Assembly: GCA_025765615.1 (NCBI GenBank)
Contig: JAIVFJ010000498.1
Location: 1 to 31,170 of the forward strand
DNA from: Zopfochytrium polystomum
Lineage: Eukaryota; Chytridiomycota; Chytridiomycetes; Chytridiales; Chytridiaceae
Reading direction: 5' to 3'
DNA length: 31,170 nucleotides
In this document: positions 21,048 through 31,170 of the stretch, one piece after another
How the letters are laid out: each line of letters begins with the position of its first letter
How positions within the stretch are numbered: the first letter of the stretch is position 1
Position numbers and translations under genes: made by a program
Notes under the pieces: model-generated
Database searches by the model: none
What the model was told of the DNA's origin: nothing
Seen by the model: only the letters and a program-made list of their open reading frames with translations

Positions 21048-24000
21048 ATGGCCACCATCGACCGCCCCAGCCCTCGCACGCGGCGCCATCCAGCGGTCGT
21101 TGCGCTGCTCCTGACCGCGCTAGCCGTCGCCAAGCTCTGCACAGTGTCGGCCACGACGACTAGTAGCAGCAGCCTGACAGTGTCCGGTCTCTTGAATCCC
21201 CTGCTAGCCGACGGAGGGGGCCTCACTTCTGCGGTCGACGGGCCGGACAGAGAAGGCTTGGTGAAGCTGCACCGGCGGGGCGGGAAAATTAAGAACGCCG
21301 CCCAAGCTGTGAGCACTTCACCTCCTCCTTCAATTTACCCCCAAACCGCCCTTTCCCCCAGCTCACAACGCCTCACCGTTCTTCTCCCCCCCCCCCCCCC
21401 CCCCCAACCAGGTCGCGAACGTTGCCAAAGACGCCGGCAACGGGGTCGCCAACGTTGCGAAGGATGCCGCGCAGGGTGTCGTGAGCGCGGGGCAGACGGT
21501 GAACTATTTTAGCGGGGCGACCTGCTTAAAATTTTTGGGGCTCAGCGTGATTTAAACATTTCTTTCAGGTTGGTAACGGGGTCGCCAACGTTGCAAAGGA
21601 TGCTGCCCAGGGGGTCGTGAATGCAGGACAGGCCGTGAGTTTTTTTTGTTTTTTTTTTTTTTTTTCCTTGAGCGTGGCCGTGGTTTGGGACGAAGCCGTA
21701 ACCAGGAATGCGCTCCTATTTCAGGTCGGCAACGTTGCAAAGGATGCGGTCCAAGGCGCTGCGAGCGCGGCAAAGACGGTGAGTTGGCGTGAGCCTCTTG
21801 TGAGCATGTGCAGATTAATCAACGCTGTCACAGGTCGGTAACGGCGTGGCGAACGTGGCAAAGGACGCCGCGCAAGGCGCCGCGAACGCTGGGAAAATGG
21901 TAAGTAGAATGAACTTGAGAGAGAAAGACCGATGCAGCTGGCTTACTTCCTCGTGGCTCAATTTTTCGTCTCGTGCAGGTGGGAAACGGCGTGGCGAATG
22001 TGGCAAAGGACGCAGCGAAAGGGGTGAGTTTTTCTTTTACACCGTGCGACCGTTCCTGTCCAACAAAGCCTTCAATTACAGGTCGCAAAGGTCGCGCCCA
22101 AGGTAAGCTGATTCATACGCTCTGTATCAGACCACGCATTATTAAGACACGAGGCTGCTTGCAATTACCCCAGGTTCTTAAGACCGTAGAGAGCTCCACG
22201 CCGGGTAGGTTTATGCTGTCATCTGGCTGGCATGATTCTTCTTTTCGTCCCCGAAGTTTCGAAGAGCTAAGCCCTCACCGCAGTGACCAGGGCGATTACG
22301 GGCGCCGTCAAGACAGGCGTAAACATGGGGAAAAACATAGCACAAGGGAAGAACATCAAAAGTGAGTGAAACCACACCACGTCATCCACATCGTTCAACC
22401 AGTGTTCGGGCCACCACTAACGACTCGTTTCGGAATTCGTTGTCCCCCCGCCAGCGATCGCGAAAGAGGTCGGCAAAGATGCCTTGAAATACGGCAAAAA
22501 AGCAATACCGAACGGTAAGTTTAGCCCTTTCGCCTTAAATGACAGCGGTGCTAACAATATTCGCTACATCCTCCCAGAGCGCGACCTGCAAGTGAGATTC
22601 GTGCAATTCCTTACAGTTTAGAAGTCCACCAGACTGACGCGATTTCAGAACATTAAAACCGTTGCGAATGTCATTCCCAACCCAGGTAAGCGATTCCTCC
22701 AGCCGGTCTCGCTGAATCCGCTCTAATCGGTGCCGAATCCACCATCTTAATTGAACCGCGTTACAAATCCAGTCGGTAAAGCGATGAGCGCCGGAGTCAC
22801 GGTTGCGGAAAGTGGCATCGCGATCGCGAAAGGAATAGCAAAGGGCGAGAAAGCAGGACGTATGACCGAGTTTTTTTTTTTTTGTTTCCGTTCTGTCCGA
22901 ATACCTAACCCTTTCTCGCTGTTGGCGCCGCCATTACATCTATTTAACTCCTTAACCCCACGCTCGCAGAAATCCTGAAAGACGTTGGAAAGACGGTCGC
23001 CGACGGAGCCATTGGCATGGTGCCGGGAGGTACGTGGGCGTTTTTGGCCTTTACCGAACGCTGTTCCGACGCTGCGGCCGTCCCATTTAACCGCATTGAT
23101 CTTCCTTCAATTCATTACAGCTGGCGCCCTCAAGAAAGTGGCAATGGCAGGAAAGGAGATCAAAGGAGCTGTGGCCTTGGCCAAAGGCGAGCAAGCCCCC
23201 CACCCCGCTGTCGTTGCCCACCCCCTTATTTCTCCCCACTTCGAGCCCGCAACGGCAACCCAAACTAACACCGCACCCAACCCCAAACCCTCCAGAAGCG
23301 AAAGCCGGCGTCCAAGCCGCGCGCAGCCTGCCCAAGCTCGTCAAGGACGCGGCCAAGGCGCCGCTCGGGCAAGGTCTGAAGCAAAGCGACGTGGCGGGGG
23401 CGGCGCGAAAGATCGTGAACCGCGAGGTGCAGCGCGCGGTAAACAGCGACGGCGGCGGGGACTCGAACACGGGCGGGGCGGCGGGGAAGGCGGCAGGGGC
23501 TGTCGTCGGCGCTTTGCTTGGCGGCGGAAAAGGGGCGGGCAGGGCCGGGAAAGCGACGGCCGCGGCTGGAGCGGGATCCACGGGCGGGAAGCGCGGGAAG
23601 CGGGGCGGGGCGGCGGCAGGTGGTGGTGCGGCGGGGGTTTTGAAGGGCGTCGCTGGAGCGGCGGTGGGTGCTGGAGGCAGAGGTGGCTCACGCGGCAAGG
23701 GCCGCGCGGCTGGCGGCGGAGGCGGCGGCGGCGCTGGCGCGGGCGCAGCTGTTACGACTGCTGCTGGTGCTGGCAAGAAGAACGCGGGGGGCGGCAAGGG
23801 CAAGGGAGCAGCGGCGGTCGGCACCGGCGCGGCAGTCCCCGAGGGGGCTGCAGGTGCTGGAGGGAAGCGTGCTGCGAAACGTGGCGCGGCTGCGGCCGCG
23901 GGCAAAGGCGCTGACGGTGCTACTGGCGGCAAGGGCGCAGCTGGCGGCCAGGCCGCCAACCAAGCACCGCGCGGGTTGGCCGGCGCAGGCGAGAACGGTG

Positions 24001-26624
24001 CGGGCCGCGGCGCCGCTGGTGCCAAGGGAGCCAAGGGCGCCAAGGGCGCAGTCGGCGGCGGCGGTACCGGCGGCGGTGCGGGCGGTGGAAAGTCAAAATC
24101 GGTGTTGGGTGGCCTGCTGAACGCCGCCAAGAGCGCGGCGACGCACCCGACCGTGAAGAACGCGGCAGCCGGCCTGGCAGGACACGCGGCGCAGCAGCTT
24201 GTGAATCAGCACTTGGGCGACACAACGGCGGGGAATATCGTGGGGAAGGCTGCCTCCGGTTTAGTGGGTCAAGCGCTCGGCGGCGGAGGCGGCGGCAAGG
24301 CTGTTGGCAAGGCTGCGCGCGGTGCGGCCGGCAAGGGCGGTAAGGCAGGAAAAGGAGCCGGCGGCGCCAAGATTGCAGGATCTAAAGAAGCTGCAGCCGG
24401 CAAGGGTAAGGCGGGCGTCGCCGCCCGCGGCAATGGCGCCGTGCAGGCTGGCGGGGGAAAGGCAAAGTCTCTGATGGGCGGCCTGCTCAACGCCGCCAAG
24501 GGCGCGGCAAAGAACCCGGCCCTCAGGAGCGCAGCAACTGGCCTGGCAGGACACGCAGCGCAGCAGCTGGTGAATGAGCACTTGGGCGATACGGCGGTGG
24601 GGAGCATTGTGGGCAAGGCGGCCTCCAGCCTCGTGGGTCAAGCGCTCGGCGGCGGCGGCAAGGGTGCGCGTGGTTCGGCCGGCGGCGCCCGCGCGGCAGG
24701 AAAAGGCGGCAACAAGGCGGCGAAAGGAGCTGGCGGTCCCAAGGCTCGAGGAGCTGGAAAGGAGGCAAGGGCCGTAGCTGGCGCTGGCAAGGCAGGTGCA
24801 AGGGCGTGTTGCGGCTGGCGCAGGGGCGGCCGGAAAGGGCGGCAAGGCGGCAAAAGCAGCTGGTAAGGGTGCAAACGCTGCAACGGTTAAACAACGCCGC
24901 GACGGGCAAAGCCGGTGCTGGCGGTGGCAAAATCGCTGCAGCACGCGGAGCGGCGGCCGGTGCCACGAGAGAAGGCAGCAAGAAGGCGGCGAATGCAGCC
25001 GGCAAGGGGCTAATGCGAATTCAGCTGGCAAAGGGGCTAATCCTGGGACCGCAAAGACGACCAGCAAAGCCGGTGGCTGGCGGTGGCAAGACAGCTGCAA
25101 GGCGCGCGGAGCGTCCGGCGGTGCGGCGAATCCGAAGCAGGAAAACGGCGGGCCTGGCGACGACTAAAATCCCCGCTACCGGCAAGGCCGCTGCAGCGCG
25201 TGGTGCGGCCGGCGGCGGCGATCCAGCTGGAAAGGGGGGCAAGAAGGCGGGAAAAGCATCCGGCAAGGGAGCTACTCGCGGGACGGCAACGAACCCCGCG
25301 ACGGGCAAAGCCGGTGCTGGCGGTGGCAAGACCGCTGCAGCGCGTGGAGCGGCCGGCGGTGCGAGGAAGGCAGCGAAAGCTGCCGGCGGTGCCAATGGTG
25401 AAGTAACCAAAGCAGCCCCTGCAGCCAAGGGCAAGGCGGGCGGCGCGGCCGGCGGCAAGGGTATCGGTGCTGCCACTAACGGCGGGAAATCCCTGATGGG
25501 CAGCCTGCTGAATGCCGCCAAGGGCGCTGCGAAGAACCCGGCGCTCAAGAACGCGGCGACCAGCCTAGCGGGCCACGCGGCGCGAGAGCTGGTGAACCAA
25601 CACTTGGGCGAGACGGGGCTGGGGAATGTCGCAGGCAAGCTGGCCTCCAGCCTCGCGGGCAAGGCTCTTGGCGGCGTCGGCGGCGGCAAGACGGCTCCTG
25701 CGCGTGGTTTGGCTGGCGCAGGCGGCGGGTGCGGCAGGAAAGGGCGGCAACAAGTCCGCCAAGGAGCCGCCGCTGGCCCCAAAGGTGGAGCGGCGAACGG
25801 AAAAGCTCCTGCTGGTGGTGTTAAAGCCGCTGCGGGCGATGGCAAGGCAGCTCTGGCGCGTGGTGCGGCTGGCAGTTTGGCTGGCGCCGGCGGCGCTGCG
25901 GTAGGAAAGGGCGGCAACAAGTCCGCCAAAGGAGCCGCCGCTGGCCCCAAAGGTGGAGCGGCGAACGGAAAAGCCCCTGCTGGTGGTGTTAAAGCCGCTG
26001 CGGGCAGCGGGCAAGGCAGGTCTGGCGCGTGGTGCGGCTGGCAGCGCAGCGACTGCAAAGGGCGGCAGCAACAGAGCCGCTTCACCAGCACAGGGCGGAG
26101 CACGCGAAGTTGGTGGCGGCAGGGCAAAGGCCAGCGGAGCCGGGCAGGCGGCTGGCGCCGCGGCCAAAAAGGGTGGAGGCGGCCCGAGTGCGGCAACGGC
26201 AGTACGCGGGGCTGGTGGCAGCAGTTCAAAGGGAGGCAAGGTGGGGGCAAAGGCAACGACAGCGACGACGAAAGCCACCGGCTGCAGGCTGCAAAGGCGA
26301 AGCAACCCGCCCCAGCGGCTGGAAAGGGCTCTCCGGCGTCAGTCAAGGGGCCGGCTGCGGCTTCAGGGAAAAACTCCTGCAGCAGCCAAATCCGCAACTA
26401 CAACTACGAAGAAGAGTGCACCAGCGCCGAATGCAGCAGCGCCGGCGCGACAGGCCGCAGCTGCAACCTTGAAAAAGAAAGCAGCAGCACCGCCAAACTC
26501 AGCGGCGTCAGTGAAGGCGGCAACGGCAGCGGCACCAAAGGCACCAAAGGCCGCAGCGTCAGCGAAGAAGGCACCGACAGCGGCGCCAAAGGCGAAGGCC
26601 GTCGCGGGCGGCCGTAAGAAGTAG
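21048..26624 (+). CDS. R2: tandem paralogue of R1 with Gly-zipper-like C-terminal modules
   Basis: Exons: 21048-21308, 21412-21498, 21569-21634, 21725-21778, 21834-21899, 21979-22023, 22082-22102, 22174-22204, 22284-22361, 22455-22514, 22578-22591, 22649-22685, 22773-22859, 22970-23029, 23121-23186, then 23296-26624. All join in phase up to the last exon. Exon 1 has a signal-like core (VVALLLTALAVAKLCTV) and RRGGKIKNAAQA. Six exons carry VGNGVANVAKDAAQG-type repeats. The helical region has exon lengths identical to R1 and near-identical sequence. The last exon begins EAKAGVQAARSLPKLVK and carries three copies of a module of about 65 residues (LLNAAKGAAKNP through GHAAQQLVN) within Gly/Ala/Lys-rich sequence, ending GGRKK at 26624. 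Frame shifts interrupt it between about 24,790 and 26,020; the final frame then runs open to the stop. Polycationic secreted or surface protein; function unknown. Confidence 0.7.
21386..21405 (+). repeat. poly-C run at the R2 intron 1 acceptor
   Basis: Twenty C followed by AACCAG and exon 2 at 21412. It acts as an extreme polypyrimidine tract of the 3' splice site. Confidence 0.9.
24088..25690 (+). repeat. Three copies of an R2 module of about 65 residues
   Basis: Copies at about 24,088-24,290, 24,460-24,660 and 25,484-25,685. Each reads roughly LLNAAKGAAKNPALKNAAT, SLAGHAAQQLVNQHLG, then a VGKAASSLVGQALGGGG segment, with small residues spaced as in glycine zippers. R3 has one copy (30,850-31,045); R1 has none, although the VNREVQHAVNS...VNKVLGGGKGG region at the start of its last exon looks like a distant version. 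Confidence 0.8.
25748..26007 (+). repeat. Direct repeat of about 95 nt in the R2 last exon
   Basis: Units at about 25,748-25,840 and 25,913-26,007 are almost identical. The first has CCAAGG (25,759-25,764) where the second has CCAAAGG (25,925-25,931). The lost A marks the place where a shifted frame returns to the main one. Confidence 0.8.
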
Positions 26625-26709
26625 ACTACTAAAGGATGTCACGTTTGGCACATCAGACCTAGTAGCTGTTCTCTCCGCCACGTTGCATATGCACTGCAGC
26701 ACTGGTTTT

Positions 26710-26799
26710 CGAATTTCCCTTCCGTTCCGTTTCTTCTTAAGCGTTACTTGTTTGCGAATTCCCTTTCCGTTCCATTTCTTCTTAAGCGTCACTTGTTTG
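26710..26799. repeat. 45-bp tandem duplication after the R2 stop
   Basis: Two adjacent 45-nt units (26710-26754 and 26755-26799) differ at about four positions. Each contains TTCTTCTTAAGCG and ACTTGTTTG. They begin 86 nt past the R2 stop, probably in the 3' untranslated region or at the gene end. Confidence 0.9.
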
Positions 26800-26960
26800 T
26801 GCAATTAGTTTGTCGAAGTCTCGGTTTCAATACGTGCAGTACTCTTTCTACCAACGAAAACCCCAGCAAAGGTTGATGCAGACTCTGTTTGCGTAAGTGC
26901 GTGCTCGTCGCACTGACCGTCTCTACTCCGCCGTAGTGATGAACGGCACAGGCCGAGTGT

Positions 26961-27033
26961 AGAGGCAGAGAGAGAGAGACAGAGAGAGAAAGAGAGAGAG
27001 AGAGAACAGAGAGAAAGCGAGAGAGAGAGAGAG

Positions 27034-27068
<35 letters not shown>

Positions 27069-27097
27069 AGAGAGAGAGAGAGAGAGAAAAGAGAGGG
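26961..27097. repeat. (GA)n-rich tract
   Basis: Interrupted GA dinucleotide repeats on the plus strand, about 430 nt before the R3 start. With the CT tract at 27356-27431 it forms an imperfect long inverted repeat around an interval of about 260 nt. Confidence 0.9.
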
Positions 27098-27355
27098 CAG
27101 CTCCCCCGCCAAGGGCTGAGCATGTTTTATTTTTGTTTTCTGCCGCTTTTTCTCTCACTCTGTCTCCGGCGGTCTGTGATTTCCGCTGTGTGCTTCGCCC
27201 ACTCCGCTCGGCTTCCGCCGGTCTGTGGTGTCTCTCGGCCCGGGCGTGTTCTCTCTGTCGGACTCGCTTTGGTTTTATCAGAATTTGACTTTTACTCTCT
27301 AAAACGACCACAAGCACCCGAATGCGGAAACGAACTCGTGCACACTCACACTTGC

Positions 27356-27375
27356 GTCTCTCTGTCTCTTTCTCG

Positions 27376-27431
<56 letters not shown>
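27356..27431. repeat. (CT)n microsatellite upstream of R3
   Basis: CT tract ending about 95 nt before the R3 ATG at 27526, followed by a second short CT stretch near 27,500. Confidence 0.95.
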
Positions 27432-27432
<1 letters not shown>

Positions 27433-27525
27433 GCCTCTACAATCGGCTGAGTACGGAGTAGAAATTCGTGCTTTCTGATTTGACAGAAATGAAGGGGCTC
27501 TCTCTCTCTCTTCTCGATTAAAAAA

Positions 27526-30500
27526 ATGGCGCAGACCCCCATCATGCGACTCATGATCTACAGCGGCACCACAGCAGCAGCGCAGCACCAGAGGCGACGA
27601 TCAATGGCATCCCGACTTCCCCAGCGTCGCGCCCGACGACGCCATCGCCAGCCCCATCGCCAAAGTCTCCGTTCTCCTCGCTCTTCTCCCTCGTCGTCCT
27701 GACCGCAATGTGGTGCTCGGCCGCTCTAGCCTCAGTCGACGCGGCGCCGGGGGTCCATCGGCGACGGCGTCGGCGGCGTAGCCCAGGCGGCTGTCGCTGC
27801 GACAAGGTACACTGGGACGGCCAGCAGGCGAGTACGGCGTCACGGAAGCCGGGACCACGTCACTTGTAGATGGGGATGGGGGCGGCGACGCATTGGTCGC
27901 ACTGTACGCTCGTGGCGGGAAGATCAAGCACGCATTCCAAGAGGTGAAAAGGCGGTCGATCTCAGCTAAACCGAACGTGCGGCGTCTCATACTACCTCGT
28001 TCTTTCTTCCCGTTCAGGTCGGCTCGGGGATATAAAGAATGCGGCTTGAGACGGTGAGGACTTCTCTATACTTTGCGTGGATCCGATTGACGAAGCCATA
28101 CTGACGAAAATGACGATGTTGGGCATGAAGGTTGGAGGTGGCGTCGCAAAGGCGGCCGAAACCGTGGAGCACACATTTATCGTTTGTCCTTCCGATGTCA
28201 TTCGCTTACAGTTCCTCCGTTTTTTATTAGGTTGGAGGAGGTGTAGCAAACGTTGCTAAAGACGCAGCCCAAGGCGTTGCTAAAGCGGCCGAAACGGTTA
28301 GGCCTTTTCCCTTCGATGTGTTGGGGGGTCTTGGTAGTTATTGACAAGCGGGCACCCGGTTTCTATCGCAGGTTGGAGGCGGTGTCGCCAATGTAGCGAA
28401 AGACGCTGCGCAAGGAGTTGCCAAGGCCCGCAACAACGGTGAGCCCAAATCGTTTCAAAAGGCAGTGCGTGATAATTCTTGGAATGCCAAACGCCGATGT
28501 CGCTAGGTCGGAAGCGGAAGTAGCGACGGCGGCCAAAGCGGTAGGCTTTCCATTTCCTCTCCCTGTTATGTTTCATTCGTTGCAACTCCAGCCACTACTA
28601 AATGCATTCCACCTTTCAATCAGGTCGAAAAGACAACGGTTGATGTTGCGAAAGATGCCGGAAAGGGTATCGTCACGGCGGCCAAAGCGGTGAGTCTACC
28701 ACGCACCCACCATTCGTCAGACTTTGCTTGGACGTTTGCATTCTGAACAAAATATTTTTTTTCGTATTTCCCCACTGACACTAGATGGACAAGGGGTGGT
28801 CCTGAACGGATGCAACGCTATTCAACTGAACATTTCATTGGAATCAAAGATCGCGAAAGGTGCCCCACAAGGTGAGAAGACGTCGTTTGAAAACCGTTTC
28901 CACCAAAGCGACCTAACAGCTTCCTGGTGTGGATAGGTTTTGAAAACAGTCGAAACTGCGACACCAGGTAATTTTGCCTTTTCTTGATCACTTTCCTCCG
29001 ACTTACTGACTTACTGTCCGAAAATCAAAACTTACTTGTTCTTTAGTCACCAGGGCAATCAGGGTGCAGTCAAACCGCCGTCGATGCGAAAGAACATGCG
29101 CAAGGGAAGAGTATCTGGAAGTACGTTCTGCACATAAATGAGGAGGAAGACTCATACTTCTTCGCAAGCCGTGGTGAAAGGATTGTTCGGACGCCCTGAA
29201 ATACGGGAAAAAGGCTCTACCGAACGGTGAGCCGATGCCATTATTTTTTTTTCCGTCATTTGATTGGCAAAGCCTTGCTAACAATTTCAAACGTTGTCAC
29301 CTTTACCAGAGCGGGATTTGAAGGTACGACTTGTCTCACCACACCAAAGCTCATATCGACACTCTGCTCGTAAACCAAATAAATAGAATCTCCAAACCGT
29401 CGCAAACGTCGTTCCCAACCCAGGTAAGCTATCTTTTTAATTTTTTCGAGGCAGTCTTTCCTCACCCTCCTTCACCGTCCTTTCAACCATCAACACACAG
29501 TCGGCAAAGCCGTTAGCGCCGGCGTCACAGCGGTTCAAGGCGGCATTGCAGTCGCAAAGGAATAGCAAAGGGAGAGAGCGCAGGAAGTAAGTCCGATTCG
29601 AACACCTCGCGTTTCTTCCTGCTACGTTGCTCAGCTGATTTCTTTTGGCGTAAATTCTTTTTATTTAGGGATCCTGAAAGATGTCGGTAAAACGGTCGCC
29701 GAGGGCGCAGTCGGCATGGTGCCCGGTGGTGCGTGGTTTTTTTGCTTAGGCTACTGCGGTAGAATGCGTGACTAACCTCCTCCCTCTTCGCAGGTGGCGC
29801 CCTGAAGAAACTTGCAACGGCCGGAAAGACATCAAGGGCGTGGTCAGCGCCGCCAAAGGTGAGTGAGGCACCTTCCTCTCCCCCATCCTCGAACAACACT
29901 CACACCCAACAACAACAGAGGCCAAGCAAGGCGTCCAAGCCGCACGCAGTCTCCCAACGCTCATCAAGCAAGCGGCCAAGGCGCCTACCGCCGGGCAAAC
30001 CGTGTCAAAGGCCGCCGTCGCCAAGGCCGGGGCCAAGGTCGTCGGGCGCGAGGTGCAGCACGCGGTGGACAGCAGCGGCAGCGGCAACCCCGGTGCTGCG
30101 AGCCAGGCGGGCAAGGCGGCGTCGGCTGTTGTGGAGAAGGTGCTCGGCGGCGGTAAGGGCGGCGACGCAGGAAGCGGGCCGCGGGGTGTTGCGCCAGGCC
30201 CCACCGCGAAGGGAGGGCCGAGATCGACTGGGCCCGGAGGCGTGCAGACGGCCAAGAGCGCACCTCCGGGCAAGGGTAGGGGATCTCCCGCGGCGACGGC
30301 GCCGGGGACAGGCACGACCGCCAAAGCCGCTGGAACCACTGGGAAAGGCAGGGGAGGCGGAGCTCCGGAAACAACCGGGCGCGGCATCAACGGCGGTGGG
30401 GCCAAGACGCCGACTCCGGGGATGGGCAAGGGTGGAGGCAAGGGATCCTCCGCCACGAGCTCTCCGCAGAATACATCGCCGGGCAAGGGCAGGGGAGTCG

Positions 30501-31170
30501 GCAATGGATCGCCCGCGGCGACCGCGAAGGGCGCTGGACCCTCTGCGAACGGCAGGGGAGGCGGAGCTCCGGAAACAACCGGGCGCGCATCAACGGCGGC
30601 GGGGCCAAGACGCCTACTCCGGGTGTGGGCAAGGGTGGAGGCAAGGGATCCCCCGCTACGAGCTCTCCGCAGAAAGCGTCCGCCGCGGCAAAGACTCCTG
30701 GCGGCGCGCCGGGTCCACGTACGGCGGCGAAGGGCGGCACGGTCGGGTCTAAAGTGTCGGACGCGATGAGCAAAATAACGTCCGCCGTCAATAACAAACT
30801 CGGGGGCGGCGCCGGCGGCAAGGGCACAACGGCCGGCGGCGGCACTACAAAGACGCTGACTCGGGGCGTGCTCAACGTCGCCAAGAGCGTCGCCAAGAAC
30901 CCGACGGTGGCAAAGGCGGCGACCAGCCTGGCCGGGCACGCGGCGCGGGAGCTGGTGAACAATCACTTGGGCGAGACGGGGTCGGCAACGCGGCGGGCAA
31001 GGCGACGTCGCATGTTGTGGGCAAGTTGCTTGGCGGTGGTAGCGCGAAGACGGCGACGGCAAGGAACGGTGGAAGCAGCGTCACTCCACGAGGGGAGTCT
31101 CTGGGAAGACCAGCCCCACGACAAGCAATGCGACTTCCGGTGGAAAGGCGCCGGAAAATCCCTCACTCCT
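27526..31170 (+). pseudogene. R3: broken and truncated third paralogue of R1/R2
   Basis: The same gene plan is recognisable. Exon 1 (27526-27943) has a hydrophobic core (SLFSLVVLTAMWCSAALASV) and ends ARGGKIKHAFQE, but net frame is off. The next exon-like piece (28018-28053) contains an in-frame stop. Repeat exons follow: 28131-28163, 28231-28296, 28372-28438 (one base too long), 28507-28540 (one too long), 28624-28689. Then 28937-28967, the 14-nt exon 29310-29323, 29387-29423, 29501 onward (one G lost, giving TAG), 29671-29728 and 29794 onward (one base lost). Exons near 29,050 and 29,190 are eroded. The last exon begins near 29,920 with EAKQGVQAARSLPTLIK, carries a Pro/Thr/Gly-rich tail with an internal duplication, shifts frame near 30,584, and runs off the window. 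The number of breaks favours a pseudogene, though lower consensus quality is an alternative. Confidence 0.6.

Larger units (their letters stand above)
26625..27525. other. Region between R2 and R3
   Basis: R2 downstream and R3 upstream sequence with a 45-bp tandem repeat, a long GA tract and a long CT tract. No supportable gene; the Ser/Leu- and Arg/Glu-repeat open frames are microsatellite translations. Confidence 0.5.

Noticed and set aside
15193..22102. Short, evenly spaced repeats with unique intervals, considered as a CRISPR-like array
   Set aside because: The repeats are coding 11-mers flanked by splice sites, the host is clearly eukaryotic, and the intervals are introns of variable length.

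Overview
This is nuclear DNA from a GC-rich, intron-dense eukaryote. Introns are short (about 50 to 350 nt), nearly all GT-AG with a few likely GC-AG, and long CA/TG, GA/CT, poly-C and poly-A tracts lie between exons. No rRNA, tRNA, CRISPR, operon, transposon or viral gene was recognised. A seven-helix receptor resembling the fungal Git3 / amoebal cAMP-receptor type, together with compact genes, points to a unicellular opisthokont such as a zoosporic fungus, or another protist. This placement is inference; no taxon-specific marker is visible.

Positions 1-8,990, minus strand: a 5' fragment of a multi-pass membrane protein runs off the left edge (40-492). Next comes a broken multi-pass membrane gene (about 1,474-2,815). 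Then a two-gene module occurs twice in tandem: an unknown small-domain protein (X) followed by a membrane-anchored kinase-like protein (K). In transcription order these are X2 (8,300-8,904), K2 (6,447-7,982), X1 (5,190-6,300) and K1 (2,960-4,540). The K proteins share a catalytic-loop-like HNDxHxxN motif and a downstream IDWG motif. All four show apparent frame breaks.

Positions 9,500-11,140, minus strand: a clean three-exon gene encodes a 121-residue single-pass membrane protein with a Pro/Tyr-rich tail. Its first intron ends in an uninterrupted CA tract that reaches the 3' splice site. A weaker membrane-protein candidate lies upstream of it. Positions 11,906-13,819, plus strand: a seven-exon, seven-helix receptor with a long Gly-rich C-terminal tail.

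Positions 14,759-31,170, plus strand: three tandem paralogues (R1, R2, R3) make up more than half of the window and are its most unusual content. Each has a signal-peptide-like first exon ending in RRGGKIK or ARGGKIK. Next come small phase-0 exons encoding 11- or 22-residue repeats built on GVANVAKDAAKG. A conserved helical region follows, with exon lengths identical in R1 and R2 (78, 60, 14, 37, 87, 60, 66 nt). The last exon is very large and encodes a Gly/Ala/Lys/Thr-rich cationic tail. R1 is open apart from one base missing from an A-run. R2 has several frame shifts in its GC-rich last exon. R3 is badly broken and cut by the window edge.

Most predicted products begin with a hydrophobic signal or anchor or are membrane-spanning, so the window looks like a surface/secretory gene cluster grown by local duplication. 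Many frame breaks lie in homopolymers and some are contradicted by an intact second copy nearby, so part of the apparent pseudogenisation may be consensus error. All exon models come from splice motifs, reading phase and paralogue comparison only.
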